Shown piece by piece: positions 5,314 to 6,593 of a DNA stretch of 6,593 nucleotides (the first letter of the stretch is position 1; the number at the start of each line of letters is the position of its first letter). A program made the translations under genes and the position numbers. Where the stretch lies: NCBI GenBank assembly GCA_965651595.1, contig CBFGTA010000114.1:1-6593 (forward strand), given 5' to 3'. A model generated the notes under the pieces. That model ran no database searches and was not told the DNA's origin. It saw only the letters and a program-made list of their open reading frames with translations. The stretch comes from CBFGTA01 sp965651595. GTDB lineage: Bacteria > Actinomycetota > Actinomycetes > S36-B12 > UBA10799.

Positions 5314-6593
5314 GCGCGCCCACCGCTCCTGCGGATTCTGCTGAGAACACGCGATCGGTTCGGGTCCCCAACCGCCGCAACACCGAGCTGATGTTGCTGA
5401 TTCTGGCGGCAATCATTGGGCTCTACGCCTATATCAACGTCGATCTCGCCATCAACGGGACAGTACCGGCGAACATTGCCGTCATCGCGGCTGTGTACGC
5501 CGTAGTCCTGATAGCAGCCCACTGCGCTGTGCGTTTTTTCGCGCCGTACGCCGATCCCTTCCTGCTACCGAGTGCAGCATTGCTGAACATGATCGGCCTG
5601 GCGATGATTCATCGCCTCGACTTGGCCGCCGAACAGTCCGCTGCCCGCAACAATGCAACTGCCCCCACGCCTGACGTCGTCGCCCAGTTGACGTGGATGG
5701 CAGTCGCCGTGGGGCTGTTCATCGTGGTGATCCTGCTGGTGCGCGATCACCGTCGGCTGCAGCGGTACACCTACACAGCGTTTGTGGCGGGCGTTGTCTT
5801 GCTGCTGTTGCCCTTGCTGCCCGTGATTGGTGCCACCGTCAACGGTGCCACGTTGTGGATTCGCATCGGTCCGATGAGCTTCCAGCCGGGGGAGATCGCC
5901 AAGATCCTGCTCACCATCTTCTTCGCCGGGTACTTGGTCACCAAACGCGACACTTTGGCCATCGTGCGTCACAAGGTCTTGGGCGTGGGACTGCCGCGTG
6001 GTCGCGACTTGGGGCCGATTCTGGTTGCCTGGCTGATCAGCATGGGGATCTTGGTATTCCAAAGTGACCTGGGTACCGCCCTGATGTTCTTCGGCCTGTT
6101 CGTGACTTTGTTGTATGTCGCCACCGGCCGGCGCAGTTGGATCGTGATCGGGGCCGTGCTATTCGGGATTGGTGCGTTCATCGGCTACCAGCTTTTCGGG
6201 CACGTGCGCTTGCGTGTCCAGGTGTGGCTCGACACGTGGACGTACGCCAATGACCAGGGGTACCAGATCGCCCAGTCCCTGTTCGGGCTGGCCAACGGCG
6301 GCATTTTCGGCACGGGATGGGGTGACGGTTACCCCCAGTTCGTACCATTCGCGAAGACCGACTTCATCACCGCCGCGCTCGGCGAAGAACTCGGAACGAC
6401 CGGATTCATGGCGATTCTGCTGATCTACGGCATCATCATCGAACGAGGTTTGCGCACCGCGATTGCCTGCCGCGACCCGTTCGGCAAACTGATGAGCGTG
6501 GGATTCGCCGTCATCATCGGGCTGCAAATGTTTGTAGTCATCGGCGGCGTAACGCGACTCATTCCTCTGACTGGACTGACCACCCCGTTCTTG
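5310..6593 (+). CDS. rodA: RodA/FtsW-type SEDS peptidoglycan glycosyltransferase, 3' end outside window
   Basis: The frame from ATG 5310 is open to the last base: 428 codons with no stop, so the C-terminus is missing, probably by a few tens of residues judging from mycobacterial RodA (about 470 aa). The product is a polytopic SEDS protein that polymerises lipid II with a class B penicillin-binding protein. Visible signatures are RRNTELMLL (22-30), APYADPFLLP (78-87), LNMIGLAMIHRLDL (92-105), WIRIGPMSFQPGEIAKI (183-199), DLGTALMFF (253-261), RLRVQVWLD (300-308), GYQIAQSLFGLANGGIFGTG (317-336), TDFITAALGEELG (350-362) and GGVTRLIPLTGLTTPF at the edge. Asp 351 aligns with the catalytic Asp of characterised RodA proteins. 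The start is supported by the ATGA overlap with pstP and GGGAG (5298-5302) 7 bp upstream. pbpA, pknA and pknB would be expected next but are not in view. Confidence 0.96.
   Translation, partial: MSAPTAPADSAENTRSVRVPNRRNTELMLLILAAIIGLYAYINVDLAINGTVPANIAVIAAVYAVVLIAAHCAVRFFAPYADPFLLPSAALLNMIGLAMIHRLDLAAEQSAARNNATAPTPDVVAQLTWMAVAVGLFIVVILLVRDHRRLQRYTYTAFVAGVVLLLLPLLPVIGATVNGATLWIRIGPMSFQPGEIAKILLTIFFAGYLVTKRDTLAIVRHKVLGVGLPRGRDLGPILVAWLISMGILVFQSDLGTALMFFGLFVTLLYVATGRRSWIVIGAVLFGIGAFIGYQLFGHVRLRVQVWLDTWTYANDQGYQIAQSLFGLANGGIFGTGWGDGYPQFVPFAKTDFITAALGEELGTTGFMAILLIYGIIIERGLRTAIACRDPFGKLMSVGFAVIIGLQMFVVIGGVTRLIPLTGLTTPFL

Noticed and set aside
5010..5522. 170-aa minus-strand open frame across the pstP/rodA junction
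   Set aside because: Antisense to two confidently identified genes with intact overlapping frames. Ser/Gly-rich shadow.
5832..5851. Repeat-like GGTGCCAC copies in rodA
   Set aside because: Two near-identical codon runs encoding Gly-Ala-Thr in a coding region. Short, and explained by protein sequence and codon preference.
5565..6062. 165-aa minus-strand open frame inside rodA
   Set aside because: It is antisense to a clearly coding SEDS gene and rich in Gln/His/Asp/Gly, as expected from the complement of a GC-biased membrane-protein gene. It has no recognisable domain.

Overview
The window comes from a GC-rich actinobacterium. The main evidence is the gene order fhaA-fhaB-pstP-rodA on the plus strand (2787 to the right edge). 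This is the start of the actinobacterial cell-wall and Ser/Thr-phosphorylation locus, which usually continues with pbpA, pknA and pknB. GTG starts, GC-biased third codon positions and a terminator without a T-tract fit the same assignment. I cannot name the genus.

Layout. Bases 1-65 hold the last 20 codons of a plus-strand glycerophosphodiester phosphodiesterase gene, recognisable by its C-terminal GVDGIITNRP motif, followed by a 7-bp stem-loop. Bases 92-294 are non-coding and carry an inverted repeat just upstream of a small plus-strand gene (295-561, 88 aa) of unknown function. That gene converges on a minus-strand pair, and a strong stem-loop at 602-636 lies between them. The pair (649-2615) is an ArsP_1/DUF318-type permease followed, with a 4-bp overlap, by a TIGR03943/DUF1980-family membrane protein. 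The two probably form one transporter system of unknown substrate, possibly a metal or metalloid. A compact divergent regulatory region (about 2616-2786) separates the pair from the cell-wall operon.

The cell-wall operon is fully overlapping: fhaA/fhaB share ATGA, fhaB/pstP share GTGA (or are 2 bp apart if the second GTG is used), and pstP/rodA share ATGA. By family knowledge, FhaA and FhaB are phosphothreonine-binding adaptors, PstP removes phosphates placed by PknA/PknB-type kinases, and RodA is the SEDS peptidoglycan glycosyltransferase. The locus therefore couples phospho-signalling to wall elongation. RodA is cut by the right edge after 428 codons.

I see no mobile element, CRISPR array, tRNA or rRNA, and no clear evidence for a new system. 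The least explained items are the small gene at 295-561, the permease/TIGR03943 pair with its His/Asp-rich linker, and the palindromes in the divergent region.
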